A stretch of DNA of 64,000 nucleotides, taken from the NCBI RefSeq assembly GCF_004295345.1, contig NZ_CP036200.1:1116001-1180000 (forward strand), in the 5' to 3' direction. How positions within the stretch are numbered: the first letter of the stretch is position 1; every line of letters begins with the position of its first letter. The notes beneath the pieces are model-generated. The model did not search any database. It worked only from the letters and a program-made list of their open reading frames with translations, and had not been told where the DNA came from. Positions 43,475 through 53,437 of this stretch are shown piece after piece. The DNA is from Shewanella maritima (GTDB lineage Bacteria; Pseudomonadota; Gammaproteobacteria; Enterobacterales; Shewanellaceae). The translations under genes and the position numbers were made by a program.

Positions 43475-44776
43475 ATGAAATTTGAATCATATAGCTTCGC
43501 TCAAGAAATTCTCAGTGCGATCGCTGACTGCGGTTATAAAGAAATGACCCCAGTACAAAGACAAGCTATTCCTGCTATTCGTCGTGGCGAAGACGTCCTT
43601 GCCAGCGCGCAAACAGGTACAGGTAAAACGGCAGCCTTTGCACTGCCTATTTTGCAGCGTATTGCTGAGCAGCCAAAAGCACTGCAACACTCAAATACTC
43701 GCGCGTTAATCCTAACGCCAACCCGTGAACTAGCTGCGCAAGTTGCTGACAACATTAAAGACTATGGTAAAAATCTAGAGCTAACGGTTCACACCATTTA
43801 TGGCGGTGTGAAGATGGATACGCAGTCGCAAAAGCTTAAAAACGGCGCAGATGTGATTGTGGCAACGCCTGGTCGCCTACTAGAGCACATAGTTGCCTGT
43901 AACTTGAGCCTTTCAACAGTTGAGTTTTTAGTGCTGGATGAAGCTGACCGCATGCTGGATATGGGCTTTAGCTCAGACATTCAAAAAATCTTGCAAGCGG
44001 TGAATAAAAAGCGTCAAAACCTGCTGTTCTCAGCCACCTTCTCAAGCGCGGTTAAGCAACTTGCCAACGACATGCTTAACAAGCCAAAACTGATTAATGC
44101 CGACAAGCAAAACACCACAGCAGAAACCGTTAGCCAGGTGGTTTACCCAGTTGAGCAGCGCCGCAAACGTGAACTGCTCTCAGAGCTGATCGGTACCAAA
44201 AACTGGCACCGCGTGTTGGTATTTACCGCAACCCGTGAAGATGCTGACACACTAGTAAAAGAGTTAAACCTCGATGGTATTCACTCTGTAGTGGTACATG
44301 GCGAGAAAGCCCAAGGCAGCCGTCGCCGCGCGCTACGTGAGTTTATGGAAGGTAAAGCCCGCGTGATGGTGGCAACCGAAGTCGCCGCTCGTGGTCTTGA
44401 TATTCAAGACTTAGAATACGTGGTTAACTACGATCTGCCATTTCTTGCAGAAGATTATGTGCACCGCATTGGTCGCACTGGCCGTGCAGGTAAAACCGGT
44501 GTCGCCATCTCGTTTGTCAGCCGCGAAGAAGAGCGCACATTAAAAGATATTCAAAAGCTAATCGGCCAGAAAATCCGCCGTATTTCAGTGCCGGGTTATG
44601 AAGTCAGTAGCCGTGAGCTACTGCTTAAACAAATTCAAAAGCGCCGCAGCTTTGCCAAGAAGAAGCAACGTAGCGACAACGCTGGCGAGCAAATGATTGC
44701 CGAGAAGAACCTAAAAGGTCGCCACGTCAAAGTCGGCAAGAAATCAAACAACGTGCAGTATAAGAAGATTAAGTAG
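43475..44776 (+). CDS. DEAD-box RNA helicase, RhlE-like
   Basis: 433 residues. ATP-dependent RNA unwinding; RhlE-type enzymes assist ribosome assembly and RNA decay. The Q motif (TPVQRQAIP), Walker A AQTGTGKT (45-52), PTRELA, TPGRL, DEAD-type LDEADRMLDMG, SATF, ARGLDI and HRIGRTGRAG are all present. The C-terminal tail is Lys/Arg-rich, suiting RNA binding. RhlE versus SrmB or DeaD is judged from length and sequence only. Confidence 0.88.
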   Translation: MKFESYSFAQEILSAIADCGYKEMTPVQRQAIPAIRRGEDVLASAQTGTGKTAAFALPILQRIAEQPKALQHSNTRALILTPTRELAAQVADNIKDYGKNLELTVHTIYGGVKMDTQSQKLKNGADVIVATPGRLLEHIVACNLSLSTVEFLVLDEADRMLDMGFSSDIQKILQAVNKKRQNLLFSATFSSAVKQLANDMLNKPKLINADKQNTTAETVSQVVYPVEQRRKRELLSELIGTKNWHRVLVFTATREDADTLVKELNLDGIHSVVVHGEKAQGSRRRALREFMEGKARVMVATEVAARGLDIQDLEYVVNYDLPFLAEDYVHRIGRTGRAGKTGVAISFVSREEERTLKDIQKLIGQKIRRISVPGYEVSSRELLLKQIQKRRSFAKKKQRSDNAGEQMIAEKNLKGRHVKVGKKSNNVQYKKIK

Positions 44777-44814
44777 CTGCTTTTTGCACGCTAGCTTCTA
44801 TACAAGTTGAATAC

Positions 44815-44851
44815 AAAAACGCCTTAGCGCTCAATGCCTAAGGCGTTTTTT
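44815..44851 (+). terminator. Intrinsic terminator after the helicase gene
   Basis: AACGCCTTAG (44818-44827) pairs with CTAAGGCGTT (44838-44847), then T-tract. Confidence 0.85.
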
Positions 44852-44943
44852 GTTGGTGCTTTGTTTTGAGCAGCAGAGAAAGTGTACCTAACAGGACTAG
44901 TTTTTGTTATAACGCTAGAGTGAATAAGTATGGAAGCTACAAA

Positions 44944-45273
44944 ATGAACCTTGAACAACTCACCGCAATCTTACAAATATTAGAAGCTGAACAACCTAAA
45001 GGAGTAGGCATAAGCAACTTGTCAAAAAAATCAGGCGTTGAGTCATATCACCTAAGAAAATACCTAGCAAAGTATAAAGATTACTTTACTCAGCTACCTG
45101 ACTCTAAGGCATATACCATCAACAATTTTGGACGTTTCAAGGGGTCAAGCGTTGCTATGATTGAGCACCATAAGCAACAAAGTGAACAAAACCAATCAAG
45201 TAATTTTTCTTGGTATTTACTCGCTCTAACAACAGCTTTCGTCTTGATGACTGCCGCATCACAATCGGGTTGA
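44944..45273 (+). CDS. Tail-anchored winged-helix-like protein, unknown
   Basis: 109 residues. The first 75 look like a winged-helix DNA-binding unit (LTAILQILEAEQPKGVGISNLSKKSGVESYHLRKYLAKYKDYF), with a small polar linker and one C-terminal hydrophobic helix (WYLLALTTAFVLMTAA), which predicts a tail anchor with the DNA-binding part in the cytoplasm. The ATG at 44944 is chosen as the first in-frame ATG with the conserved-looking helix; ribosome site is weak (GGA). No family recognised. Confidence 0.55.
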   Translation: MNLEQLTAILQILEAEQPKGVGISNLSKKSGVESYHLRKYLAKYKDYFTQLPDSKAYTINNFGRFKGSSVAMIEHHKQQSEQNQSSNFSWYLLALTTAFVLMTAASQSG

Positions 45274-45422
45274 CCATTCATTTTAATGGCAGAAAACTAA
45301 TCTTTTTGCCATAACCTGAAATTTTTCCTCAACCACTCAGGTCTATTGTTGCACCTAGGTTATCGCCCGTAAATAACGGGCGTTTTAACCCATCAACTTA
45401 GTAGCAAACACAAGGACCTATA

Positions 45423-46079
45423 ATGCTAAACAAGTTACTCGTTACCCTATTCTCAGCCGCTGTCATCACTTTTTCAGCTATGAGCATGTCAGAAGCTCAA
45501 GCAAAACCTATCGCCGTTGATGAGAACAATATTTCTCCACTGTTAAATGGCCATAACATTCCAAAAGTAACCCTTAACGACTATCAAGGTAAGCCTGTCG
45601 ATTTAGCAAAGCTGGTTGAAGCTAAGCCAACTATCTTCTTCTTTTACCGCGGAGGCTGGTGCCCATTTTGTAATATCCAAATGGGTCAACTCAAAGCCAT
45701 TGAGCCAAAGTTAATTGAAATGGGATTCCAATTAGTCGGTATTTCTCCTGACTCACCTGAGAAACTACGTGAATCGATGACCGACAATGAGCTTAGCTAT
45801 ATGCTGCTGTCAGACGAGAACTTAGAAGCAACTAAAGCTTTTGGTTTAGCTTTCTTTACCAGTCAAAAGGTGACTGACATGTATCAAGCTAAGCTTGGTG
45901 TTAAAAACCACCTGTTCAAAAATGCCCAGGGGCAAGAGCGCCTAGTACTGCCGGTTCCAGCAATTTACATTGCAGATAACCAAGGCTTGATTCACTTTCA
46001 ATATGCCAACCCAAATTACAAGGTTCGTCCAGCTTCTGAGTTAATCATGACTGCTGCAAAGCTGGTTGTCGCCAAGTAA
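45423..46079 (+). CDS. AhpC/TSA-type thioredoxin-fold protein, exported
   Basis: 218 residues. A Sec signal (LFSAAVITFSAMSMSEAQA) exports a peroxiredoxin-like/thioredoxin-fold domain. YRGGWCPFC gives a CxxC pair (Cys80, Cys83), and LVGISPDSPEKL and LSDENLEATKAFG fit AhpC/TSA. The pattern suits an atypical periplasmic peroxidase or thiol oxidoreductase, not the cytoplasmic AhpC. A terminator follows. Confidence 0.8.
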   Translation: MLNKLLVTLFSAAVITFSAMSMSEAQAKPIAVDENNISPLLNGHNIPKVTLNDYQGKPVDLAKLVEAKPTIFFFYRGGWCPFCNIQMGQLKAIEPKLIEMGFQLVGISPDSPEKLRESMTDNELSYMLLSDENLEATKAFGLAFFTSQKVTDMYQAKLGVKNHLFKNAQGQERLVLPVPAIYIADNQGLIHFQYANPNYKVRPASELIMTAAKLVVAK

Positions 46080-46130
46080 TCGCTAAACTGTTTTACCCCC
46101 ACTGACTTCATCATCAAAAGTCATGTCTTT

Positions 46131-46168
46131 CAGCGTTGTCGCACCCCATGCTTCAACGCTGCTTTTTT
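46131..46168 (+). terminator. Intrinsic terminator after the AhpC/TSA-like gene
   Basis: CAGCGTTG (46131-46138) pairs with CAACGCTG (46154-46161), followed by a T-tract. Confidence 0.75.
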
Positions 46169-46361
46169 ATCTAGTTAACCCATAGATGACTGATAGCCAT
46201 TATATGTAACAAAAGGCGGCTAGCTAACTTTACGCCATTTCAAAAATTATCCTTTCTTTTCAATATCCTTTGCTACACTTTATCTAATGCATCGATTCAC
46301 GCAGCACTCTCAACGATTAGACAATTTTAATAGATAATTTATTGGAGCATTGACGGCGGAT

Positions 46362-48407
46362 ATGACGAAAAGGACCTCTATCCTTAAGCGCCTTAACCGG
46401 GTATTTTACTTCATCATGATATTGGTGATTGTGAACACCGCTGTTTTCAGTTTCACCAGCTATCAAATTCAGTCCATCTCTAGCTCAACTATTCAATACG
46501 ACTTTCCACTAGAGGCGGCATCTGCAAAGATGATTTCAGCCCATAAGTCGATGCAAAGTAATGCTGCCGAATACCTCCTAGGCGACTATCAACAAAAAGC
46601 GATTTATCGCGATAATATCGAGCGATTAAATCAAGCTCAGCAGTTCATCTTAGATAACGAATTGCTGCAAAACCCACAGCAAGTTGAGCTGTTTAATCAA
46701 ATATCTGAGCTGAGTCAGGCAATCAATCAGATCTACATTGAGCAAATTTTTAGTCAGTACAATCCTGGGGATGAATCAGCAGCAGAGAACATCGCCATTA
46801 ACCTGCTAAATACTGTCGCCATACCGCTTGAAACCTTGATAGAAAGTCGCGCTAATGACGAAATAGAAGGCGCTATGACAAGCTCAGACGAGAACGAGCT
46901 ACGTAATGATGATATTCCTGCTATTAGTTATTACTTGAGGATGGTAGATAAGGTCGGCGACATGCAAAATGGCCTGTCTCGCTACCTACTCAATGACCCA
47001 CACGCCAAGACAAGCTTTGAGCAAGACTCAAAAGAGTTTTTACAATGGTTTGAGTTAGTATCACCGCTTGAGCAAGATGTTGATGAGCAGCAGGACCTAG
47101 CTATTATTCGCCATCATTATCAAACGCTAGTTGATGACGGTAACCGATTATTCCAGCTCTATAATCCACAGCAATATCAAAATGCAATTCAAACCTTTAA
47201 ACAGATGGAGCAGCAGCAACTTTCACAAATTGAAAATCTTCTCGGTCAGCTGTCGCAAAACTCACAAGATGAAGTCATAGATCAACTTGCCAGCCTTAGT
47301 TACATCAACAACCTTACCTTTGGCTTAATTGCCACCATGACACTGTTTGCACTTATTGGGCTGTTTTCAATTCAACGTCATGCCCGTATTACCATTTACA
47401 AGCCTATTCGTGCACTTGCTCATGCGGTAGATAGACTGCGTCAGGGCGAGCGTAATATTGAGCTAAAACATAACAATGATGAGCTTGGCGATGTGTTTGT
47501 TAATGTCGAGCATTTTCAACAAGACTTACAAGCGCTAGATGATCTACGCGAGCAAGAAAAAGCCTATAAACAACAGCTTGAGAGCGAGCGCGACAAACTA
47601 AAAATTGCCCTTGAAGATCTTAATCTTGCGAAGGATAAACTGGTCACAAACGAGAAAATGGCATCTTTAGGTGCCTTGGTCGCTGGTGTGTCCCACGAAA
47701 TCAACACTCCAATTGGTATTGCGGTCACCATAAGCTCCACCTTTGAAAGCCGAATTAAAGAGTTTATGGCAAAAGCCAGTAGCGGCGAAGTGACAATGGA
47801 AGATCTTGAACAGTTTGAAGCAGAAAGCCTAGAAGGCCTGGAGATCATGCTACGCTCGCTTAACAAGGCGGCTGAACTCATCCATAGCTTTAAGCGAGTG
47901 GCCATAGACCAATCAAGCGAAGTGAGGCGAGAGTTTAATCTTTTTGAGGTGATTAACGAGGTGCTCAACACGGTTAAACACCAAATAAAAACCAAGCAAT
48001 ATGTGGTCAATCTCAATGGCGATCAGGATGTGTTAATCGACAGCTACCCAGGCCCACTTGGGCAAGTCATCACTAACTTGTTCAATAATGCAGTGCTGCA
48101 CGGTTTTGATGGCAGTAATACCGGTGAAATCAATATCAGCATTAGCAAAACCTGCAGCAAATGGGTTCAGATAATATTTGCCGATAACGGTAAAGGAATA
48201 CCAAAAGATCATGTAGCCAAAGTCTTTGATCCTTTCTTTACCACTAAAATGGGGAAAGGCGGGTCTGGGCTTGGGATGAATATCGTGTATAACATAGTAA
48301 GTGGCATGCTTGGCGGCGAAATAAGCCTGAGTAGCAGCCAAGATGCGGATGCTCATGGCACTCAATTTACCATCAATATTCCATTACAAGCACCACAGGG
48401 AGAATAG
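46362..48407 (+). CDS. Membrane sensor histidine kinase
   Basis: 681 residues. Two membrane helices (about 16-38 and 320-342) enclose a roughly 280-residue helical periplasmic sensor; then HAMP, a coiled coil, a HisKA-type site GVSHEINTP near residue 440-450, and a HATPase domain with NLFNNAVLHG, DNGKGIP and GSGLGMNI. Autophosphorylates and passes phosphate to the response regulator 4 bp downstream. Signal unknown. The ATG at 46362 is provisional; a TTG at 46350 with GGAG too close is the alternative. Confidence 0.85.
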   Translation: MTKRTSILKRLNRVFYFIMILVIVNTAVFSFTSYQIQSISSSTIQYDFPLEAASAKMISAHKSMQSNAAEYLLGDYQQKAIYRDNIERLNQAQQFILDNELLQNPQQVELFNQISELSQAINQIYIEQIFSQYNPGDESAAENIAINLLNTVAIPLETLIESRANDEIEGAMTSSDENELRNDDIPAISYYLRMVDKVGDMQNGLSRYLLNDPHAKTSFEQDSKEFLQWFELVSPLEQDVDEQQDLAIIRHHYQTLVDDGNRLFQLYNPQQYQNAIQTFKQMEQQQLSQIENLLGQLSQNSQDEVIDQLASLSYINNLTFGLIATMTLFALIGLFSIQRHARITIYKPIRALAHAVDRLRQGERNIELKHNNDELGDVFVNVEHFQQDLQALDDLREQEKAYKQQLESERDKLKIALEDLNLAKDKLVTNEKMASLGALVAGVSHEINTPIGIAVTISSTFESRIKEFMAKASSGEVTMEDLEQFEAESLEGLEIMLRSLNKAAELIHSFKRVAIDQSSEVRREFNLFEVINEVLNTVKHQIKTKQYVVNLNGDQDVLIDSYPGPLGQVITNLFNNAVLHGFDGSNTGEINISISKTCSKWVQIIFADNGKGIPKDHVAKVFDPFFTTKMGKGGSGLGMNIVYNIVSGMLGGEISLSSSQDADAHGTQFTINIPLQAPQGE

Positions 48408-48410
48408 TGT

Positions 48411-50654
48411 ATGTCTGGTGGCTTCTTAAAAATAAAAAAACACAAAGAGCCTAGTGAAGCAAAACCTAAGCTAGACCCTTGGTTGATTGGCATTATTGAT
48501 GATGAACCCTCGATGCATGACGTAACTAAACTGGCGTTGTCGCGGATCACCATCTTTGACAGACCACTTAAATTTGTTAGCGCCTATAGTGCCCATGAAG
48601 GCTATGAGCTCATTGAACGTCACCCAGAAATGGCGCTGGTATTGCTAGATGTGGTAATGGAAACCGACGATGCCGGCCTGTGCTTGGTTAAACGTATACG
48701 TGAAGAGCTTAGCAACAAGTTTATTCAAATCATTCTACGTACCGGCCAGCCAGGTTTTGCCCCTGAAGAGCAGGTAATGGTCGACTACGAGATTAATGCC
48801 TATAAAACTAAAAGTGAGCTCACTCGCTCCAAGTTATTTACAGCTCTGGCAACAGGTATTAGAAGCTACCGACAAATCACCGCTCTTGAGAAAAGCCGCC
48901 AGGGATTAAGGGCGATTATCGAAGCCTCTTCCAGCCTGATTCAAGAGCGCTCGGTTTATGATTTTGCTAGCGGCGTTCTGGATCAAATTAGCGCTTTATT
49001 TGAACTAAACACCGAAAGCATATTCTGTGTTTCCCAGCGACCACATAATGGCCCGTCGGCCATTAGTGCCCGCCAATCAGATGAGTACTTTGTGGTGGCG
49101 GCAAGCGAGAAGTACCAGCCTTTGTTTGGTAAACCCATTAGCGCAATTGGGCAAACCGGTTTATCTGATGCACCAATTGATATCGTTAAACAAGTACTGC
49201 AGAAAAAGCAGCATATTTTTTCTGAGCAATATAGCTGTTTGTATTTAAGCACCCCTTCACAATGGGAAGGAGTGATTATTGCTGAGCGCGCTGAAAAATT
49301 AAAACAAGTAGATCAAGAGTTATTGCAAGTGTTCTGCATGAATGTAGCGATTGGGCTTGAGAATGCTAAGTTTTTCAATTATCTCAATAAAGCCGCCTAT
49401 TATGATGAAGTAACGGGCCTATTTAGCCGCGCAGGTTTTATTGATAATGCCCGCACTTTCTATCGCAGCCATGGCGATGAACTGTGTTTGTATTTGCTTG
49501 ATGTTGATTACTTCCACAATATTATCGAAAGCCTAGGTTACGACTTTGGTAACAAAATTCTTAAGCGTATTGCCCGTCACTTAATGGCTTCTTATGGGGA
49601 AGATGTGGTGCTAGCAAGGCTGCACTCAGACGTATTTGCCCTACTCCTGCCCCATAGCAATATCAAAGCGCAAGAAGTCGCCATGCGTAGCTCGATTCCG
49701 TTTAACATTGACGACCATGCTATTCGTCTAGGAATGACGGTAGGTGCAGCCAAACTCGAAGAAGGTGAATCTATCGACGAGTTCGACCCGTCTTTGTTGT
49801 TGCGCCACGCTGAAATAGCACTTAAGGTCGCCAAGGAGAATCGCCGCGGCTCGGGTGAGTTGTTCGATAGCAACTATGAGCGTAACTCTCGTCATCGCAT
49901 GAGCCTACTCAGTGATATCCGCCAAGCTATCGACAGCAAAGAACTCTATTTGGTCATGCAACCTAAAGTGAATTCAGCTGATTTGAGCATCATGGGATAC
50001 GAAGCACTGCTGCGTTGGGAACATGAGCTGCAAGGCAATATTCCGCCGGATGCCTTTATTCCTGCGGTGGAGAAATCTGGACTATATTATGATGTTGACC
50101 TGTATGTCGCACAGGCGACATGTGATTTAATTAATCAAAATAAACAGTTATCACATCCTATTTCGATAAATCTGTCGGCGAACTCGTTGAACCACGAAAC
50201 CTTTGTCGAAGACCTACACAATGTGTTCATTCGCAATCAGGTGCCGCTAAACCGGGTGGAACTGGAGATCACCGAGAACGCACTTATTCACTCTGAAACA
50301 GCAATCCGTGAGCTAGATAGACTTGCCGCATACGGATTTACCATCTGTTTAGATGACTTTGGCGCAGGCTATTCATCCCTTGGTTACCTGCTGCGCTTAC
50401 CTCTGCACACGATTAAAATCGACCGCGCTTTTGTGTCGCACCTAGAAGGCAATCAAAAAGCACAGGTGGTGCTGGAAGGCATTATCAACATGGGACAAAA
50501 GCTGGGTAAAGAAATGATTGTTGAGGGCGTAGAAACTCAGGCACAGCTGGTACTCGTAAGAGAAATGGGGGTTGAGCATATTCAAGGTTTTTACTTCTTC
50601 AAACCGATGAAGATAGAGCAAATTTTAGAGTTGCAAAGCCAATATAAGCTGTAA
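48411..50654 (+). CDS. REC-DUF3369-GGDEF-EAL response regulator
   Basis: 747 residues. The receiver has Asp80 (VLLDVVM) with Asp30/Asp31 acidic pocket. DUF3369 follows. The GGDEF domain is degenerate (LHSDVF at the active-site loop), so it should not make c-di-GMP. The EAL domain is complete: YEALLRW, INLSANSL, LEITENAL, LDDFGAGYSSL, IKIDRAF and VEGVET. So the likely output is c-di-GMP hydrolysis under control of phosphorylation. It begins 4 bp after the kinase stop, so the pair is one operon. Confidence 0.88.
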   Translation: MSGGFLKIKKHKEPSEAKPKLDPWLIGIIDDEPSMHDVTKLALSRITIFDRPLKFVSAYSAHEGYELIERHPEMALVLLDVVMETDDAGLCLVKRIREELSNKFIQIILRTGQPGFAPEEQVMVDYEINAYKTKSELTRSKLFTALATGIRSYRQITALEKSRQGLRAIIEASSSLIQERSVYDFASGVLDQISALFELNTESIFCVSQRPHNGPSAISARQSDEYFVVAASEKYQPLFGKPISAIGQTGLSDAPIDIVKQVLQKKQHIFSEQYSCLYLSTPSQWEGVIIAERAEKLKQVDQELLQVFCMNVAIGLENAKFFNYLNKAAYYDEVTGLFSRAGFIDNARTFYRSHGDELCLYLLDVDYFHNIIESLGYDFGNKILKRIARHLMASYGEDVVLARLHSDVFALLLPHSNIKAQEVAMRSSIPFNIDDHAIRLGMTVGAAKLEEGESIDEFDPSLLLRHAEIALKVAKENRRGSGELFDSNYERNSRHRMSLLSDIRQAIDSKELYLVMQPKVNSADLSIMGYEALLRWEHELQGNIPPDAFIPAVEKSGLYYDVDLYVAQATCDLINQNKQLSHPISINLSANSLNHETFVEDLHNVFIRNQVPLNRVELEITENALIHSETAIRELDRLAAYGFTICLDDFGAGYSSLGYLLRLPLHTIKIDRAFVSHLEGNQKAQVVLEGIINMGQKLGKEMIVEGVETQAQLVLVREMGVEHIQGFYFFKPMKIEQILELQSQYKL

Positions 50655-50750
50655 TCAATACAAGGTGACAACCTATTTAACCTAAGAGCGCCAAAATCAT
50701 TTATAATTTGGCGCTCATTTTTATGGTTAATTTCACCACTCGGAAAACCC

Positions 50751-51392
50751 ATGGCAACACAAACCTATAATCAGGCAATTCTCGAATTGGCTCAAACTGG
50801 CACTCAAGCACTCAACACTTGGGCTGCACAATTTAGCTCACCGCGCACGGCCGCGCAGCAAAGCCATTACTTGTGTAGCTGGATGGTTGAATCGTTAAAA
50901 ACCAAACGTTTCTCAAAACTGGTAGCCGATGATTTAACCATGTGGATCCGCACTGCACGTAGTCAGGGAGCTGGCGCGCAACTCCCCGAATTACTGGCAA
51001 ATATTGAGCGTCATTACCAAGTTGCGCAGCAGCACGACAGTCAGCTTGGCACTAAGCTCGAGCAGCTATTAGAAACCTTAGAAGAGCTAGAATGGCTAGT
51101 GATTGCCGACACCACTATTGATACCAAGTTAAAACTTAACAGTGAAGGTCAATCAAGCTTGGTGGTATGCGCAGATGTGCTCGAAGATGCAATTAAAGAT
51201 GGTGAGCTGATAAAATCGATTCTGGTCTATGTGCGCGGCAATGAAGCTCTGTTTGCTAAGCAAGCGCTAGCACAAGGGTTGCTCGTCAGCCAAGGTAATA
51301 AAAAAGCCTCACTCATTAAACACCATAAAGCTTACCAAATTGGTGTCGCGAATCAGCTTAAACAGCTATGTTTGCTAACGGCGCAAGACTAA
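50751..51392 (+). CDS. DUF2913-like protein
   Basis: 213 residues, soluble, mostly helical. ALNTWAAQFSSPRTAAQQSHYLCSWMVESLKTKRF and the WIRTARSQGAGAQLPELL segment fit DUF2913 proteins of Shewanella and Vibrio as I recall. Function unknown. Gap of about 100 bp to the c-di-GMP regulator on the same strand. Confidence 0.55.
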   Translation: MATQTYNQAILELAQTGTQALNTWAAQFSSPRTAAQQSHYLCSWMVESLKTKRFSKLVADDLTMWIRTARSQGAGAQLPELLANIERHYQVAQQHDSQLGTKLEQLLETLEELEWLVIADTTIDTKLKLNSEGQSSLVVCADVLEDAIKDGELIKSILVYVRGNEALFAKQALAQGLLVSQGNKKASLIKHHKAYQIGVANQLKQLCLLTAQD

Positions 51393-51685
51393 GCATCTGC
51401 TTTCACGGCTACGCCAATGATGGGCAATAAACTACACCTAGTGCTATCAGGGCTAGGAGCAGTATTAACGAGCGCTGAACTTTTCCCTTTTCTTTATATT
51501 GCGCTTTCCTTTTCGCTTTTTCCTTACAAATATCTAATTTTGCGCTTACCTAAACCCTCCAAACGAGACGCACTGTTCGCAGCCACGTTCAATACCACCG
51601 ATAGATAAGCTTTAACATAGTTGAGATCTTTGTATCAGTTGTTAGACTGATATCAACCTATTGTTTTACCCAAAGGACAATTGCC
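51393..51685. other. Intergenic stretch before the binding-protein-like gene
   Basis: A 63-codon frame at 51417-51608 has no ribosome site or recognisable sequence. AAGGA at 51673-51677 serves the next gene. Nothing else seen. Confidence 0.5.
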
Positions 51686-52423
51686 TTGCGACTAGTTGTA
51701 ACAGCCGTTTGCTTTTTCTCCATGTTAACTTGTGTCGCCGCTATGGCCGACACGGTGCTCAAGTACAATGTCAATGCATCAAGTGGCTGGGTTCCCTATT
51801 ACATTCCCCATCAAGACGATAAACCAGGGATCCTCGGTGAAATTGTGCCTCTGCTGATGGCAACGGCCCAAATTGACATCCAAAAACACAACTTGCCGCC
51901 AAGACGAACCAATCAAGCTATTGAAAATGGTGACTTAGACTTTGATTTTGTTAGCCCAGACTGGTTTCCCAATCATGATTTAGGTGAGCTATTTGTGCAG
52001 TCTGAGCCGCTAATGCCAATTAAAGAGTTCATCATTACCACTCAAGCCAATGCTGATGCTTGGACTGATATCAATAAGATAAAAGGCCAACGCATAGGCA
52101 CGGTGCGCGGCTATTACTATCACGACACAGATCAATTCACTCGCGTAGATTTCAGCTCGGAGCGCGAGCTGATAAAAGCTATCTCGAAAAACCGTGTACA
52201 AGCGGCTATTTCAGGTGACTTACCCGCACTTTACTGGGCTAAAGAACTGAATATGCCTATCAGCCTAGCGGCGCTACATTCAGACGGATACCTTGTTATG
52301 CGACTTAGAAAAGAACACGCCCATTTGTTGCCCGCAATTAACAGCGCTATTAAACAATTGCAGCAACAAGGCAATGTTGAACAACTCATCGACAAATACA
52401 CTAAGGCCGAGGTGTTTCAGTAA
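51686..52423 (+). CDS. Periplasmic substrate-binding-like protein (SBP_bac_3 type)
   Basis: 245 residues. Signal peptide (VVTAVCFFSMLTCVAAMADT), then a compact PBP2 fold: LGELFVQSEPLMPIKEFIITTQ, IKGQRIGTVRGYYYHD and a C-terminal AINSAIKQLQQQGNVEQLIDKY. No permease genes are adjacent, so it may be a stand-alone sensor/binding protein, as many Shewanella PBP-like proteins are. TTG start with AAGGA 8 bases upstream. Confidence 0.75.
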   Translation: MRLVVTAVCFFSMLTCVAAMADTVLKYNVNASSGWVPYYIPHQDDKPGILGEIVPLLMATAQIDIQKHNLPPRRTNQAIENGDLDFDFVSPDWFPNHDLGELFVQSEPLMPIKEFIITTQANADAWTDINKIKGQRIGTVRGYYYHDTDQFTRVDFSSERELIKAISKNRVQAAISGDLPALYWAKELNMPISLAALHSDGYLVMRLRKEHAHLLPAINSAIKQLQQQGNVEQLIDKYTKAEVFQ

Positions 52424-52478
52424 CGCCATCTTGTTATGCTTAGCCCTAAACTAGTCATACAGAGTTAGATATACCAAG

Positions 52479-52970
52479 ATGATTATCCGCCCTATTGCTG
52501 CAGGTGACTGGCTAGCAATTATGACGATTCAAAGCCAGTGCTACCCACAAGACACCTGCGAGTCAAAAGCCGTTTTGCAAGATAAAGCGCAGCGCTTTGC
52601 TGAGTCCTGTTTGGTGGTAGAGTTCGATGGGCAAGTTGCAGCCTATGTTTTTGCTCATCCCTGGCAACAACTTGATGCTCCCAGTTTAAATCTTGAGCTT
52701 ACCTCTATTGAGTCCGCAGACTGTTTATATATCCACGATATGGCAGTAAGCCCAAACTTTCAGGGTAAAGGCATTGCCAAGCAATTATTCAAGCAGCTCT
52801 TAGCAATCAAGCAGCAAAACCAACTAGGTCACATGGCATTGGTTGCCCTGCCTGAAGCGCTGACATTCTGGCAAACACTTGGTTTTAGCGCGCCTAACGT
52901 TTTACCTGATAAGGTTAGAGCCTCACTGGCTAGCTACCCAGAAAACACCCAATACCTTACCCGCAGTTAA
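52479..52970 (+). CDS. GNAT family N-acetyltransferase
   Basis: 163 residues with acetyl-CoA motif SPNFQGKGIAKQLFKQLL and aromatic FWQTLGF. Substrate unknown. Single-gene context between the binding protein and DUF2960 genes. Confidence 0.8.
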   Translation: MIIRPIAAGDWLAIMTIQSQCYPQDTCESKAVLQDKAQRFAESCLVVEFDGQVAAYVFAHPWQQLDAPSLNLELTSIESADCLYIHDMAVSPNFQGKGIAKQLFKQLLAIKQQNQLGHMALVALPEALTFWQTLGFSAPNVLPDKVRASLASYPENTQYLTRS

Positions 52971-53102
52971 TGGTATCAGCCTTCCTTACGCTTCAGTCCA
53001 AGCTTTAAATTAGCTTAAACATCCGCTCGCTATGCTTGGACAAACTCGGGTTCCGTGTGACAATAGCGACAATTTTTGAACCAGTACATTTGAGGCGCAC
53101 TT

Positions 53103-53363
53103 ATGGCTCGCCAAGTTATCTACACCTTTAAGGGTGAAACCAAAACCATCGCATTTAGTTACGACAAACATCACGATTTGTATGAAGCCGCGGCAGAAGC
53201 AGAAGGTATCGACCTGACTAACTTTTTAAAGATGGAAGCGCAAATTGCCATGACGTCAAAGAAAGGCGCTAAAGCTGAGCGCGACTTTAGACGCACTGAA
53301 TTTGCCCGCTTTGGTTTTACTAGCATTAAGTTCGTTCGCGAAGACGACGAGCCTGCTAAATAG
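53103..53363 (+). CDS. DUF2960 family protein
   Basis: 86 residues. RQVIYTFKGETKTIAFSYDKHHDLYEAAAEAEGIDLTNFLKMEAQIAMTS matches DUF2960, a short family of Shewanella and Vibrio proteins with unknown role. Compact, soluble, no motifs. Confidence 0.8.
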   Translation: MARQVIYTFKGETKTIAFSYDKHHDLYEAAAEAEGIDLTNFLKMEAQIAMTSKKGAKAERDFRRTEFARFGFTSIKFVREDDEPAK

Positions 53364-53385
53364 CATTCGCTAACCGCTCGACAAA

Positions 53386-53407
53386 CAACTCAAAAACAAC
53401 TCAAAAA
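53386..53407. repeat. Two 11-bp tandem units
   Basis: CAACTCAAAAA at 53386-53396 and 53397-53407 after the DUF2960 gene. Confidence 0.9.
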
Positions 53408-53437
53408 CAACAATAACTGATTAATAGTGAGTGATAG

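Noticed and set aside
47564..48016. 150-codon minus-strand frame inside the kinase gene
   Set aside because: Shadow of the histidine-kinase catalytic region, no independent support.
51417..51608. 63-codon frame after the DUF2913 gene
   Set aside because: No ribosome site and no recognisable sequence.
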